From Kyrpidia spormannii (GTDB taxonomy: Bacteria > Bacillota > Bacilli > Kyrpidiales > Kyrpidiaceae), in assembly GCF_002804065.1 (NCBI RefSeq), contig NZ_CP024955.1, forward strand, positions 248,001 to 312,000: a DNA stretch of 64,000 bases. The letters are read 5' to 3'. The notes under the pieces were generated by a model. The model was not told where the DNA came from. It saw only the letters and a program-made list of their open reading frames with translations, and did not search any database. Of the stretch, positions 10,553 through 18,350 are shown piece after piece; position 1 is the stretch's first letter, and each line of letters begins with the position of its first letter. Position numbers and translations under genes: made by a program.

Positions 10553-12912
10553 TTCTCGGCAAAAAGATGTGGAGGGATGTTTGGGAGAACAAAACGGCTT
10601 ATCTGGCCTGTATCGCCGTGATCGTCATCGGGCTTGCGACCTACACCTCGATGCTCATGGCCCGGGACAATCTGTTGGCGGCCAGAGAAAGCTTTTATCG
10701 GGAATACCGTTTTGCAGACGGCTTTGCCCGGGTGAGGGCCATGCCTTTGTCCCAGGTGGACCGCCTGCGGGAGATCCCGGGCATCGGGGAGGTCCAAGGG
10801 CGGCTGGTTGAGGATGTCCGGGTGTGGACGGCGAACCCGGCGGACAACGTGTACCTGAGGCTGATTTCCTACGACACGCAAAACCCCCGCAGCCTGAATG
10901 CGGTGAAGCTGTCCCAGGGCTCGTTTCCCGGAGAGCGGGATGAGGCGATGGTTGTCGCCTATAAGTTTCTCGCGGCCAACGGGCTCTCTCCGGGGGATTC
11001 CTTGACCGTCATCATCGAAGGAAAGAAGGTGGAGCTCAAAATCGCCGGGGCCGGCCAGAGTCCGGAGTACATTTACGCCATGAAAGACGCCCAGAACATT
11101 TTTCCCGACCCCCGGACCTTCGAAGTGGCATATGTGCCTTATCCGGTGATGGAGAGCCTGTTTGGCCAAAAAGGGCTGATCAACGATGTGGCGTTTACGT
11201 TAAAGCAGGGATACGCCTTCGACGACGTCAGCCCTTACGTCCGGACAGAACTGGAACGGTACGGTCTGGAAACCCTTTACCCCCGAAAGGACCAGCCCAG
11301 CGACGCGATATTGAGCCAGGAATTGGAGCAGTTGAATAAGGTGTCGCGGAGCGTGCCGCTGCTGTTTCTGACGATTTCGTCCATCATTCTTTACATCATG
11401 CTCAAGCGGCTGGTGGATTCCCAGCGGGGTCTAATCGGCATCATGAAAGCGTTCGGTTACCGCAATGAGGAAGTCTTGCGGCACTACCTTTCCTACGGTC
11501 TGATCGTGGGGGTCGCCGGGGGGATTCTGGGAGGGCTGCTCGGTGCGGCCCTGTCGGCGTCCATGACCGCGATCTATCGGGAATATTTCAGTCTGCCCGG
11601 GTTGACGGGCCGGTTTTCCTGGGAATATGTGTTAAGCGGTGTCATGGCGGCGGTGGGGTTCAGCTTGTTCGCCGCATTTCAGGGGGCGAAGGGTGTTCTG
11701 AAATTGCAGCCCGTCGAGGCGATGCGCCCGCCGGTTCCCGTCTTCAACCGGAGATTTTGGATGGAAAAGATTCCTGGATTCTGGACGGCCTTCACGGTCC
11801 AGGGTCGGATGGCCGTGCGCAACATCGCGAGAAACAAGGGGCGCAGCTTTTTTACATGGATCGGGACCGTTTTCACCTTCACCATCATGGCCGTTTTGTG
11901 GTCTCTGACTTCCGCCGAAGACTTCATGGTCATGGAGCAGTTCACCAAGGTGCAGAAATACGATGTCAAAATCTCCTTCAGCAAGCCGTTGCCGGCGGAC
12001 CCAGCCGCACGGGAGCTGCAGCGGGCCGGGGGGGTCAAACGGGCGGAACCCTTGGCGGAGGTTCCGATGAGCCTTGAGTATGAGTATCGCAAAAAGGACG
12101 TGGTGGCTCTGGCTTTGGAGCCGGACTCGCAACTTTTCACGCCCCTGGACAAAGCTGGGAACCCGGTGCGGATTCCTGCGGATGGCATGGTCTTGTCCGC
12201 ACAGATTGCCGACAGCCTCGGGGCGGGGGTCGGGGACGTGATCCGGGTCGAGAGTCCCTGGGCCAAGGAGTTGCCGGTCTTTGTCCGGGTGGCGGAGGTC
12301 GTTCCTCAGTATCTGGGCTCCAACGTCTATATGAATCGGGAGGCGATGTTCCGGCTATTGGGGCAGCAGGAGGCCGCCACCTCCGTGCTGGCAGCGGTCG
12401 ATCCCGGCTCTGTCGCGGGCCTCAAGGACGCCTTTGCCGAGGCCCGCTGGGTGAGCACCATTGAAGACAAGCGCCAAATGATCGAGAAATATCAACAACT
12501 GATGGCCTCGTATTCGTCTATGATTTGGGTGATGGACCTGATGGCGGTCGTCACAGGCTTTGCCGTGGTGTACAATTCCAGTGTCATTTCCCTGGCGGAA
12601 CGAAAACGGGAACTGGCTTCCCTTCGAGTGCTGGGCTTGCGGTCCCGGGAAGTGACGGAGGTCATCTCCTTGGAGCAGTGGTTGCTCGCCGTGGCGGGGA
12701 TTGCAGGCGGCGTCCCGCTGACTTACGGGGTCAACTGGGCCATCTCCCGCAGTTTGAGTAGCGACTTGTATTCGATACCTGCTTTGACGCCGCTGTCTGC
12801 ACTGTTTTTGGCTTTGGCAGGCACGGTGCTGGCCGTGTGGCTGGCGCAGAGTTGGGTGGCCTGGAAGGTGGCGAAGTTAGATATAGTCGGGGTTTTGAAA
12901 GAACGGGAGTAA
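10546..12912 (+). CDS. ABC transporter permease with two FtsX-like domains
   Basis: A 788-residue membrane protein translated from GTG 10546 after GAGGAGG. It has an N-terminal membrane anchor (about residues 17-38), a large extracytoplasmic region, then a three-helix FtsX-type bundle around 265-385. A second membrane anchor near 435, a second extracytoplasmic region and a second helical bundle at about 660-780 follow. This duplicated layout fits permeases that work as a single long chain with a MacB-type ATPase and mechanotransmit rather than channel substrate. It sits between the ATPase and the HlyD-type protein, pointing to export of a lipid, peptide or drug-like compound. The specific substrate is unknown. 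Confidence 0.9.
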   Translation: MVILGKKMWRDVWENKTAYLACIAVIVIGLATYTSMLMARDNLLAARESFYREYRFADGFARVRAMPLSQVDRLREIPGIGEVQGRLVEDVRVWTANPADNVYLRLISYDTQNPRSLNAVKLSQGSFPGERDEAMVVAYKFLAANGLSPGDSLTVIIEGKKVELKIAGAGQSPEYIYAMKDAQNIFPDPRTFEVAYVPYPVMESLFGQKGLINDVAFTLKQGYAFDDVSPYVRTELERYGLETLYPRKDQPSDAILSQELEQLNKVSRSVPLLFLTISSIILYIMLKRLVDSQRGLIGIMKAFGYRNEEVLRHYLSYGLIVGVAGGILGGLLGAALSASMTAIYREYFSLPGLTGRFSWEYVLSGVMAAVGFSLFAAFQGAKGVLKLQPVEAMRPPVPVFNRRFWMEKIPGFWTAFTVQGRMAVRNIARNKGRSFFTWIGTVFTFTIMAVLWSLTSAEDFMVMEQFTKVQKYDVKISFSKPLPADPAARELQRAGGVKRAEPLAEVPMSLEYEYRKKDVVALALEPDSQLFTPLDKAGNPVRIPADGMVLSAQIADSLGAGVGDVIRVESPWAKELPVFVRVAEVVPQYLGSNVYMNREAMFRLLGQQEAATSVLAAVDPGSVAGLKDAFAEARWVSTIEDKRQMIEKYQQLMASYSSMIWVMDLMAVVTGFAVVYNSSVISLAERKRELASLRVLGLRSREVTEVISLEQWLLAVAGIAGGVPLTYGVNWAISRSLSSDLYSIPALTPLSALFLALAGTVLAVWLAQSWVAWKVAKLDIVGVLKERE

Positions 12913-12933
12913 CGGGCGAGGAAGGGACCAAGG

Positions 12934-14235
12934 ATGAAACGGTGGGTGAAATGGGCGCTTGTCCTGATCGGGGCGGTTGCCGCTGCGGCTTATGTCGTCT
13001 GGAACACCCAGCGGCCGCTTGTAGCGGAACTGATCGTGGTGAAACCGCTAACAGTGTCGATGGATTTTACGGAAGAAGGGATTGTTGAGGCGGCGGTGGA
13101 TCGGCCCGTCTACAGCCCGATCGGTGGAACAATTGCGGAACTGCCCGTGGAGGAAGGACAGCGGGTGGTGAAGGGTACCCTTCTTGCCCGAATCGATACA
13201 AAAGATCTGGAATACCAACTGGCCCGGTTGAAGGCTCAGCGCACGAGTCTGGAAGGGCAGAGGGACAAGTCGTTCCAGGAGTTGGGCCAGCAAGTCCAGC
13301 AGCAGCAGTTGGTGCTGGGGGAAGTCCGGCGGCAGTTGGAGCAGAGCCGGCAGGATTACCAGCGCACGAAAGGTCTGTACGAGGCGGGGGCGGCGTCCAA
13401 AACGGATTTGGATGCGGCGGAGGGCAAAGTTAAGCAGTTGGAAAACGAACAGTCCCAGCAGGAGTCCAAGCTGCAACTCTTGCAGGCCCAGGTGAGCGGC
13501 GCTTCGCCAGGGGGTGCGCCGGGCGGCACTGGAACCGCCGCAACGGCAACGACGGCTACGGAGGCATATTTTCAGGGTATGATCGAGGAGGTGGACGCGC
13601 AGATTCGGCAGGTCGAGAGCCGGATTGCTGACAGCCGGATTACCGCGCCCGTGGACGGGGTGGTGCGGGAACTGAACGTGAAGCTAGGGATGGCGGTAGC
13701 CCCCCAGAGCTTGCTTATGAACTTGACGGGAACGGGTGGATACCGGGTCGGCGTTTACGTTCTTACCGAAGACGTGCTGTATGTCAAGCCGGGGATGAAG
13801 GTGACCCTCATACAAAAGCGGAAGGACGGGGATTACCGCTTTTCCGGCACGGTGACCGCTGTCGCTCCCTCGGCCGTGGAAAAGGTGTCCACCTTGGGGC
13901 TGACCGAACACAGGGTGAAGGTGACTGTCCAGCCCGGCGAGAATGCCCCAGATCTGAGGCCGGGCTACGCTCTTGACGTTCAGTTTCGCGTATTGGAGCA
14001 GGCGAACAAGCTGGCGGTACCCAAAACCTGCCTGTTCTTTTTCGGGGACGGCGACGCCGTTTGGGTGGTGCGGGACGGCCGAGCCCGGATACAGAAAGTG
14101 AGGAAGGGCATGGAGACCGACCAACTGGTGGTCATCGCGCAGGGGTTGAATGCCGGGGATCTGGTGATCAAGAATCCCCAACTGGAGGGCCTGAAAGAGG
14201 GGAAACGGGTGGCGGTCGGGCCGCCGACGCAGTAG
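12934..14235 (+). CDS. HlyD/RND-type membrane-fusion (periplasmic adaptor) protein
   Basis: A 433-residue protein with an N-terminal membrane anchor (residues 7-25). A lipoyl-like half motif follows (YSPIGGTIAELPVEEGQRV, about 53-71), then a long Gln-rich coiled coil at about 85-180. A Gly/Ala/Thr-rich linker comes near 190, the second lipoyl half is SRITAPVDGVVRELNV near 235, and beta-barrel domains complete the chain. This is the architecture of adaptors that pair with MacB-type exporters. In a Gram-positive cell it would stand on the outer face of the membrane. The ATG at 12934 follows GAGGAAGGGA. It closes the three-gene efflux set. Confidence 0.9.
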   Translation: MKRWVKWALVLIGAVAAAAYVVWNTQRPLVAELIVVKPLTVSMDFTEEGIVEAAVDRPVYSPIGGTIAELPVEEGQRVVKGTLLARIDTKDLEYQLARLKAQRTSLEGQRDKSFQELGQQVQQQQLVLGEVRRQLEQSRQDYQRTKGLYEAGAASKTDLDAAEGKVKQLENEQSQQESKLQLLQAQVSGASPGGAPGGTGTAATATTATEAYFQGMIEEVDAQIRQVESRIADSRITAPVDGVVRELNVKLGMAVAPQSLLMNLTGTGGYRVGVYVLTEDVLYVKPGMKVTLIQKRKDGDYRFSGTVTAVAPSAVEKVSTLGLTEHRVKVTVQPGENAPDLRPGYALDVQFRVLEQANKLAVPKTCLFFFGDGDAVWVVRDGRARIQKVRKGMETDQLVVIAQGLNAGDLVIKNPQLEGLKEGKRVAVGPPTQ

Positions 14236-14389
14236 CATGACAGGCCGATGCGGAATCTGTACACCGGGCAGATGCCTTGAGCAGAGCTTCCACCGTGATC
14301 TCCCTTCGATGCCACAGATAGAGGGCCGCGTATACAGTTGCGAGAAAAAGCAGGAACCTTCCCAGCATTCCAATCCCATGTACGACCAC
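14168..14389 (-). CDS. Small membrane protein downstream of gtrA (uncertain)
   Basis: A possible 73-residue protein starting at GTG 14389, four bases after the gtrA stop on the same strand, with AGGAGG some 15-20 bases upstream. Residues 8-25 form one hydrophobic segment followed by LWHRREITVEALLKASA, which looks like genuine protein. The last 30 residues are Pro/Ser/Ala-rich and overlap the 3' end of the adaptor gene on the other strand, so the true gene may be a longer protein whose end has been lost. I do not recognise a family. Confidence 0.4.
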   Translation of the reverse strand: MVVHGIGMLGRFLLFLATVYAALYLWHRREITVEALLKASARCTDSASACHATASAARPPPVSPLSGPPVGDS

Positions 14390-14392
14390 CTT

Positions 14393-14815
14393 TCACCGCC
14401 GGGCTCCTCCTTTATCCGAACGAAATACCCACCGTTTGCTCCCAGCGAAATTGATGCCCATGGCCAGGGGAGTAACCACGGTTTTGGCAAGGGGCAGAGA
14501 CCAGGATCTTTTCTCCAGTATCAAAACGGCGAGGGAGGAAATCCCGCAGGACAACGCGTTTACCAGCAGGAATTTGGCGAACTCCGCGGCACCGGGCCGA
14601 ACCCGACTCCGAAAGGTGAACGAACGATTCCACAGGTAGCTGTTGCACACTCCGCACGTGTATGACACGGCCTGGGCGGGGGCGGCTCCCCAGTGCGCCC
14701 CCCGGACCAGGACAAAAAACACGAGGAAGTCCACCACGGTGTTCAGCATCCCGACCATACCGAAACGCATCCATTGCCCGGCCCGGTTCCGCCATATCTT
14801 GGCTGCCTCATTCAT
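14393..14815 (-). CDS. GtrA-like flippase family protein
   Basis: A 140-residue, four-helix membrane protein of the GtrA family. These are thought to flip bactoprenol-linked sugars, or otherwise assist a DPM/GtrB-type glycosyltransferase in surface glycan modification. Typical marks are RFGMVGMLNTVVDFLVFF near residue 17, the mid-helix YLWNRSFTF near 62, and the C-terminal helix INFAGSKRWVFR. Its start overlaps the end of a broken gtrB-like gene by eight bases, the usual gtrB-gtrA order. With its glycosyltransferase partner truncated, this copy may have no function unless another GtrB serves it. Confidence 0.85.
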   Translation of the reverse strand: MNEAAKIWRNRAGQWMRFGMVGMLNTVVDFLVFFVLVRGAHWGAAPAQAVSYTCGVCNSYLWNRSFTFRSRVRPGAAEFAKFLLVNALSCGISSLAVLILEKRSWSLPLAKTVVTPLAMGINFAGSKRWVFRSDKGGARR

Positions 14816-14994
14816 GGGATGACGTCCTTTTCAACCGTCTGGCGCTCTCCACAATGTAGAGGGGGCGTTGACGGACCTCGTCGTAAATTCTCGATACATA
14901 CTGCCCCATTATGCCGATACCGGTCAACACCAGACCGTTGCCGGTCAGGATAACCGAACAAAGCCACAGTAGATCCGACCGATCCAGGCCGAGT
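14808..14994 (-). pseudogene. C-terminal remnant of a GtrB/DPM-type glycosyltransferase
   Basis: The minus strand here reads through a membrane helix into GIGIMGQYVSRIYDEVRQRPLY and stops at 14808. That is the characteristic C-terminal end of bactoprenol glucosyl/mannosyl transferases of the GtrB type. Just upstream the frame meets a TGA. In another frame, IPFVRGLREIV resembles the earlier MRGL segment of the same family. The catalytic N-terminal domain and one helix are therefore gone and the remainder is frameshifted. The remnant lies directly before gtrA, the normal partner order. Confidence 0.65.
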
Positions 14995-15090
14995 TCACGA
15001 TTTCACGCAGGCCCCTCACGAAAGGAATTGCCCGGCCGGTTTCCCTACGGGGCCTTCGCTTCTGTGCCGCTCGGGAAGAGGTTCGCCCGT

Positions 15091-15549
15091 TCAAACCCCG
15101 TTTTCTTCGCTTTGCGGGGTGAACTTTCTCCTTCTTTCCGCCCGGAGAATCTTCAGCGAGAGATAAATGCCGGTTCCGGACAACAACATCATCGCCACGG
15201 CCACGAGGTCGGTCAGCCATGAAACGTTGATATTGCCGATGCGGCCCACGTGCAGGCCGCGAATAATCCCCATGATTCCAAAGTTCTCTCTGTCTCGCTG
15301 GAACGTCCCGCTTTCTCGGGGAGGAATAACCCCGTTCCCTTGTACGGCTCTTTCTATGTTTTGGGTATTCACGGCCGAACCTCCGCTGTCACCGAATCGT
15401 TGTTCGATAGGGGGATTCCCACCAATTAATCGGGGTTCCATCAAGAGAAGCCCTGTCAGCGCCTCCAGGAATATGAACAGCGAAGAGATAAGCCCGATCC
15501 ACAAATGAATTCTGCGAACCCGTTTCAAGACTCCAACTCCTTTCTCCAC
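15091..15549 (-). CDS. PepSY-associated transmembrane protein
   Basis: A 152-residue membrane protein with the sequence RRIHLWIGLISSLFIFLEAL near the N-terminus, a hydrophobic helix, an outside loop, then IIRGLHVGRIG and a second helix NVSWLTDLVAVAMMLLSGTGIYLSLK. This matches small PepSY_TM-type proteins, in which His residues in R-x-H-x-W and LHxG face the membrane and may bind haem or metal; that role is inference. The ATG at 15549 is preceded by GGAGTTGGAG-like bases on its strand. It stands alone between the gtr remnant and the IS607 element. Confidence 0.7.
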   Translation of the reverse strand: MEKGVGVLKRVRRIHLWIGLISSLFIFLEALTGLLLMEPRLIGGNPPIEQRFGDSGGSAVNTQNIERAVQGNGVIPPRESGTFQRDRENFGIMGIIRGLHVGRIGNINVSWLTDLVAVAMMLLSGTGIYLSLKILRAERRRKFTPQSEENGV

Positions 15550-15749
15550 GGCAAGGGTATTTCACGGCCCTATCGGGGCACTCTGTGAGCCGGACATTGC
15601 GGTTTCATTCTAGCGCCATACTTTGATGGCACGGTGGAGAAGGTTTGGAGAAATCGTTGAGATTCCGCTGCCGAGAAAGGGGTGATCAACAGCCTGGAAG
15701 TTCATAAACATCTATAGACGAACATATATTTCTGTTGTACAATCGTCTC

Positions 15750-16328
15750 ATGAAACTATCTGATTGGGCTAGACAACAAGGAATCTCCTACATGACCGCT
15801 TGGCGTTGGTGGAAGGATGGCAAGCTGCCTGTACCCGCCCGTCAGACCGAATCCGGTACGATCCTGGTGGATGTTCCTCCGACCCGTGAAGGCGGCCGGA
15901 CGGTCGTGTATGCCCGGGTGTCCTCTCACGACCAGAGGAGTGACTTGGACAGGCAAGTGTCTCGAATCACCCAGTGGGCAACCGAGCGAGATCTCGTCGT
16001 GGACGAGGTGGTGACGGAGGTCGGATCGGGGATAAACGGGAAACGTCCAAAGCTCCGGCGTATTTTGGCGGATGCGCGGGTGACGACCATCATTGTGGAA
16101 CACCAGGATCGACTGGCGAGGTTTGGCGTGGAGTACCTGGAATCTGCACTGGCTGCTCAGGGCCGTCACATCGTGGTGGTGGATTCCGGGGAGACCCGCG
16201 ACGATCTGGTCCGGGACATGATCGAGGTCTTGACATCGTTCTGCGCCCGATTGTACGGCCGACGGGGAGCGAGGAATCGGGCTTTGCGGGCTGTGACCGC
16301 CGCAAAAAAGGATGGGAAAGAATCATGA
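15750..16328 (+). CDS. tnpA: IS607-family serine recombinase TnpA
   Basis: A 192-residue protein with an N-terminal MerR-like helix-turn-helix (LSDWARQQGISYMTAWRWWKDGKL). It is followed by a resolvase-type catalytic domain: YARVSSHDQRSDLDRQ carries the nucleophilic serine, and VVEHQDRLARFG the conserved arginine motif. This order, with the DNA-binding domain first, is diagnostic of IS607 transposases. ATG 15750 is preferred over an in-frame ATG 15 bases upstream because it gives the standard MKLSDWA start. The stop overlaps the tnpB start by four bases (ATGA). Confidence 0.9.
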   Translation: MKLSDWARQQGISYMTAWRWWKDGKLPVPARQTESGTILVDVPPTREGGRTVVYARVSSHDQRSDLDRQVSRITQWATERDLVVDEVVTEVGSGINGKRPKLRRILADARVTTIIVEHQDRLARFGVEYLESALAAQGRHIVVVDSGETRDDLVRDMIEVLTSFCARLYGRRGARNRALRAVTAAKKDGKES

Positions 16329-17626
16329 AGACGCTTCAGGCGTACCGCTTTGCACTCGATCCTTCGCCGCATCAGGAGAGGATGCTGGCCTCCCACACCG
16401 GAGCCCGGCGGTTTGCCTTTAACTGGGGGCTGGCATTGGTAAAAGAGCGATTGGAGGCCAGAGAACGAGGCGAAGACGTCGAAGTGCCGTGGACGCTTGC
16501 GGCCCTTCGCAGGGAGTGGAACCGGCAGAAGGAACAAGTCGCCCCGTGGTGGCGGGAGAATTCCAAGGAAGCGTACTCGGCGGGGCTGGACGGCCTGGCC
16601 CGGGGGCTGAAGGCGTTTTTCGACAGCCGGTCTGGGAAGCGGAAGGGGCGTCGGGTGGGGTTTCCGAAGTTCCGGAAGAAGGGCCGGGATCGGGAATCGG
16701 TGCGGTTCACGACGGGAGCGATCCGGGTGGACGACAAAAGCCACGTCGTTTTGCCCCGGATCGGGCGGGTGAGAACGCACGAGATGACCACGGCGCTTTT
16801 GGAGCGGGTGCAAAGTGACCGGGCGCGGATTCTGTCGGCGACCGTCTCCCGGGAAGGCGGGCGATGGTTTGTGAGTTTCACCTGCGAAGTGGAGCGGGAC
16901 GCCGGGCGGCCGAAGCGCCCCCGGGACGTGGTGGGAGTGGACGCCGGGCTGAAACACCTGGCGGTCCTGTCCACGGGGGAGAAGGTGCCGAACCCGCGAC
17001 CCTTGCGCAAGGCATTGCGAAAGATCGCGCGGTTGAACCGGGAGTTGGTCCGGCGAAAACGCAGAAGCCGACACTGGGAGGATACCCGTCGGCGTCTGAA
17101 CCGGGCCCACGCGAGGGTGGCGAGAATTCGCTTGGACGCCATGCACAAGCTGACTCACCGGCTGGCGACCACGTTCGGCACCGTCGTGGTGGAAGACCTG
17201 AATGTGGCGGGGATGGGGCGGAACCGGCGATTGTCCCGGGCGATCTACGACGCGGGGCTGGCGGAGTTGAGACGGCAGTTGCGGTATAAATGCGAGTGGT
17301 ACGGGTCCCGTCTCGTCCAGGCCCCCAGGATGTATCCCAGTTCCAAGACCTGCTCCAGGTGTGGGGCGATCAAGGAAATCTTTCCGCTTTGGGAACGGGT
17401 GTACCGGTGTGACGTATGCGGGACGGTGATGGACCGGGACGAGAATGCGGCGAGGAATCTGGCGGCTCTTGCGGCCGCCGTCGCCGGGAGTGGACCGGAG
17501 ACGAAAAACGCCCGTCGAGAGGATGTAAGACCAGGCCCCGCCGGGCGGTCTTCGATGAAACGGGAAGCCGGCACTAGGCAACTGGGTAAGACCGGCGCCC
17601 CTGTCCCGCAAGGGACGGGTACTTGA
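16325..17626 (+). CDS. tnpB: TnpB, IS607-associated RNA-guided nuclease
   Basis: A 433-residue TnpB, the compact ancestor of Cas12. The RuvC-like catalytic residues are visible: Asp in VGVDAGLKH near residue 207, Glu in VVVEDLNVAG near 288, and Asp in MDRDENAARN near 370. Between the second and third lies the zinc ribbon CSRCG ... CDVCG. The N-terminal MKTLQAYRFALDP and the arginine-rich middle are typical of the RNA-binding wedge/REC region. All catalytic positions are present, so the enzyme looks intact. The family is known to cut DNA guided by an RNA from the element's right end. Confidence 0.9.
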   Translation: MKTLQAYRFALDPSPHQERMLASHTGARRFAFNWGLALVKERLEARERGEDVEVPWTLAALRREWNRQKEQVAPWWRENSKEAYSAGLDGLARGLKAFFDSRSGKRKGRRVGFPKFRKKGRDRESVRFTTGAIRVDDKSHVVLPRIGRVRTHEMTTALLERVQSDRARILSATVSREGGRWFVSFTCEVERDAGRPKRPRDVVGVDAGLKHLAVLSTGEKVPNPRPLRKALRKIARLNRELVRRKRRSRHWEDTRRRLNRAHARVARIRLDAMHKLTHRLATTFGTVVVEDLNVAGMGRNRRLSRAIYDAGLAELRRQLRYKCEWYGSRLVQAPRMYPSSKTCSRCGAIKEIFPLWERVYRCDVCGTVMDRDENAARNLAALAAAVAGSGPETKNARREDVRPGPAGRSSMKREAGTRQLGKTGAPVPQGTGT

Positions 17627-17648
17627 AACAGATGTATATGTTTCAAGT
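17480..17648 (+). ncRNA. Predicted omega RNA (reRNA) region of the IS607 TnpB
   Basis: TnpB guide RNAs are processed from the 3' end of the tnpB transcript and run to the right end of the element. Here the 3' coding end and tail contain GC-rich inverted repeats, including GTCCC-gcaa-GGGAC near 17602-17615 and the 9-bp hairpin at 17621-17648. The guide would be the first bases beyond the element's right end. Boundaries are estimates; only the inverted repeats are seen. Confidence 0.4.
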
Positions 17649-17699
17649 AACGGTTTGGCAGCGATGCCGGTGAGAAGTTGGGCCGGGGCAGGGATAAAT

Positions 17700-17714
17700 T
17701 TATATTGATTATAA
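17700..17714 (+). promoter_or_regulatory. PerR-like box upstream of the peroxiredoxin gene
   Basis: TTATATTGATTATAA matches the Bacillus PerR consensus TTATAATTATTATAA at 13 of 15 positions. It lies seven bases upstream of a good -35 element and about 100 bases before a peroxiredoxin gene. PerR represses peroxide-defence genes until its iron-bound histidines are oxidised, so peroxide induction of this pair is expected. A Fur or Zur site would look similar but fits the gene context less well. Confidence 0.65.
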
Positions 17715-17721
17715 TTTAAGA

Positions 17722-17750
17722 TTGACTTGTATAAGATAATCTGTTAATCT
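17722..17750 (+). promoter_or_regulatory. Promoter for peroxiredoxin operon
   Basis: TTGACT at 17722-17727 and TAATCT at 17745-17750 are separated by 17 bases in a strongly AT-rich stretch, a good sigma-A type promoter. The PerR-like box immediately upstream could block RNA polymerase. Confidence 0.55.
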
Positions 17751-17798
17751 AAGTCCATCATGATCCCAACATTTTTTAAGGAGGAGATGGAGTTGACA

Positions 17799-18332
17799 AT
17801 GTCGTTGATAGAAAAGCCCGCACCGGATTTCAACATGGAAACGGCCCTCGGAAACGGGAGGGACTTCGGGAAAGTGGCCCTGTCCGATTACAGGGGAAGA
17901 TGGTTGGTATTTTTCTTCTATCCCCTTGATTTTACCTTTGTTTGTCCCACGGAGATCACTGCGCTGAATGATGCCCACGAACAATTCGCGGCATTGGACA
18001 CGCAAGTGTTGGGGGCCAGCATCGACAGTAAATATTCCCATGCGGCGTGGATCAACACCCCTCGGGAGCACGGCGGGCTCGGGCCCCTGCACTTTCCTCT
18101 CGCCTCTGACATCACCAAACAGGTGAGCCGCAATTACGGTGTTCTCATAGAAGAAGAAGGGGTGGCCTTGCGCGGGCTGTTCATCATTGATCCGGAAGGA
18201 ATCGTGAAATACCAGGTGGTTCACCACAACAATGTGGGGCGCAGCGTGGAAGAAACTCTTCGGGTGTTGCAGGCGCTGCAATCCGGGGGATTGTGCGCGG
18301 CCAATTGGAATCCGGGAGACCCGTTGCTGTAA
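17799..18332 (+). CDS. 2-Cys peroxiredoxin (AhpC/Prx1 type)
   Basis: A peroxidase of about 177 residues that reduces hydrogen peroxide and organic hydroperoxides. The segment FFFYPLDFTFVCPTEI contains the peroxidatic cysteine near residue 49, and GLCAANWNPG near the C-terminus contains the resolving cysteine. AAGGAGGAG at 17778-17786 is 12 bases from ATG 17799; an in-frame TTG at 17793 would have better spacing and may be the real start. The next gene is a glutaredoxin-thioredoxin reductase fusion 18 bases downstream, presumably the electron donor. Control by PerR is suggested by the box at 17700. Confidence 0.93.
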   Translation: MSLIEKPAPDFNMETALGNGRDFGKVALSDYRGRWLVFFFYPLDFTFVCPTEITALNDAHEQFAALDTQVLGASIDSKYSHAAWINTPREHGGLGPLHFPLASDITKQVSRNYGVLIEEEGVALRGLFIIDPEGIVKYQVVHHNNVGRSVEETLRVLQALQSGGLCAANWNPGDPLL

Positions 18333-18350
18333 TTGGGAGGGAGAACACGG

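Larger units (their letters stand above)
15700..17648 (+). mobile_element. IS607-family element (serine transposase plus TnpB)
   Basis: An approximate extent for an IS607-type insertion sequence: a MerR-HTH/serine-recombinase tnpA followed by an overlapping tnpB. The right side ends near a perfect 9-bp inverted repeat (ACTTGAAAC / GTTTCAAGT, 17621-17629 and 17640-17648). IS607 elements usually lack inverted terminal repeats and target duplications, so the ends cannot be fixed by eye. AT-rich DNA around 15700-15745 probably contains the left end and the tnpA promoter. Confidence 0.7.
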
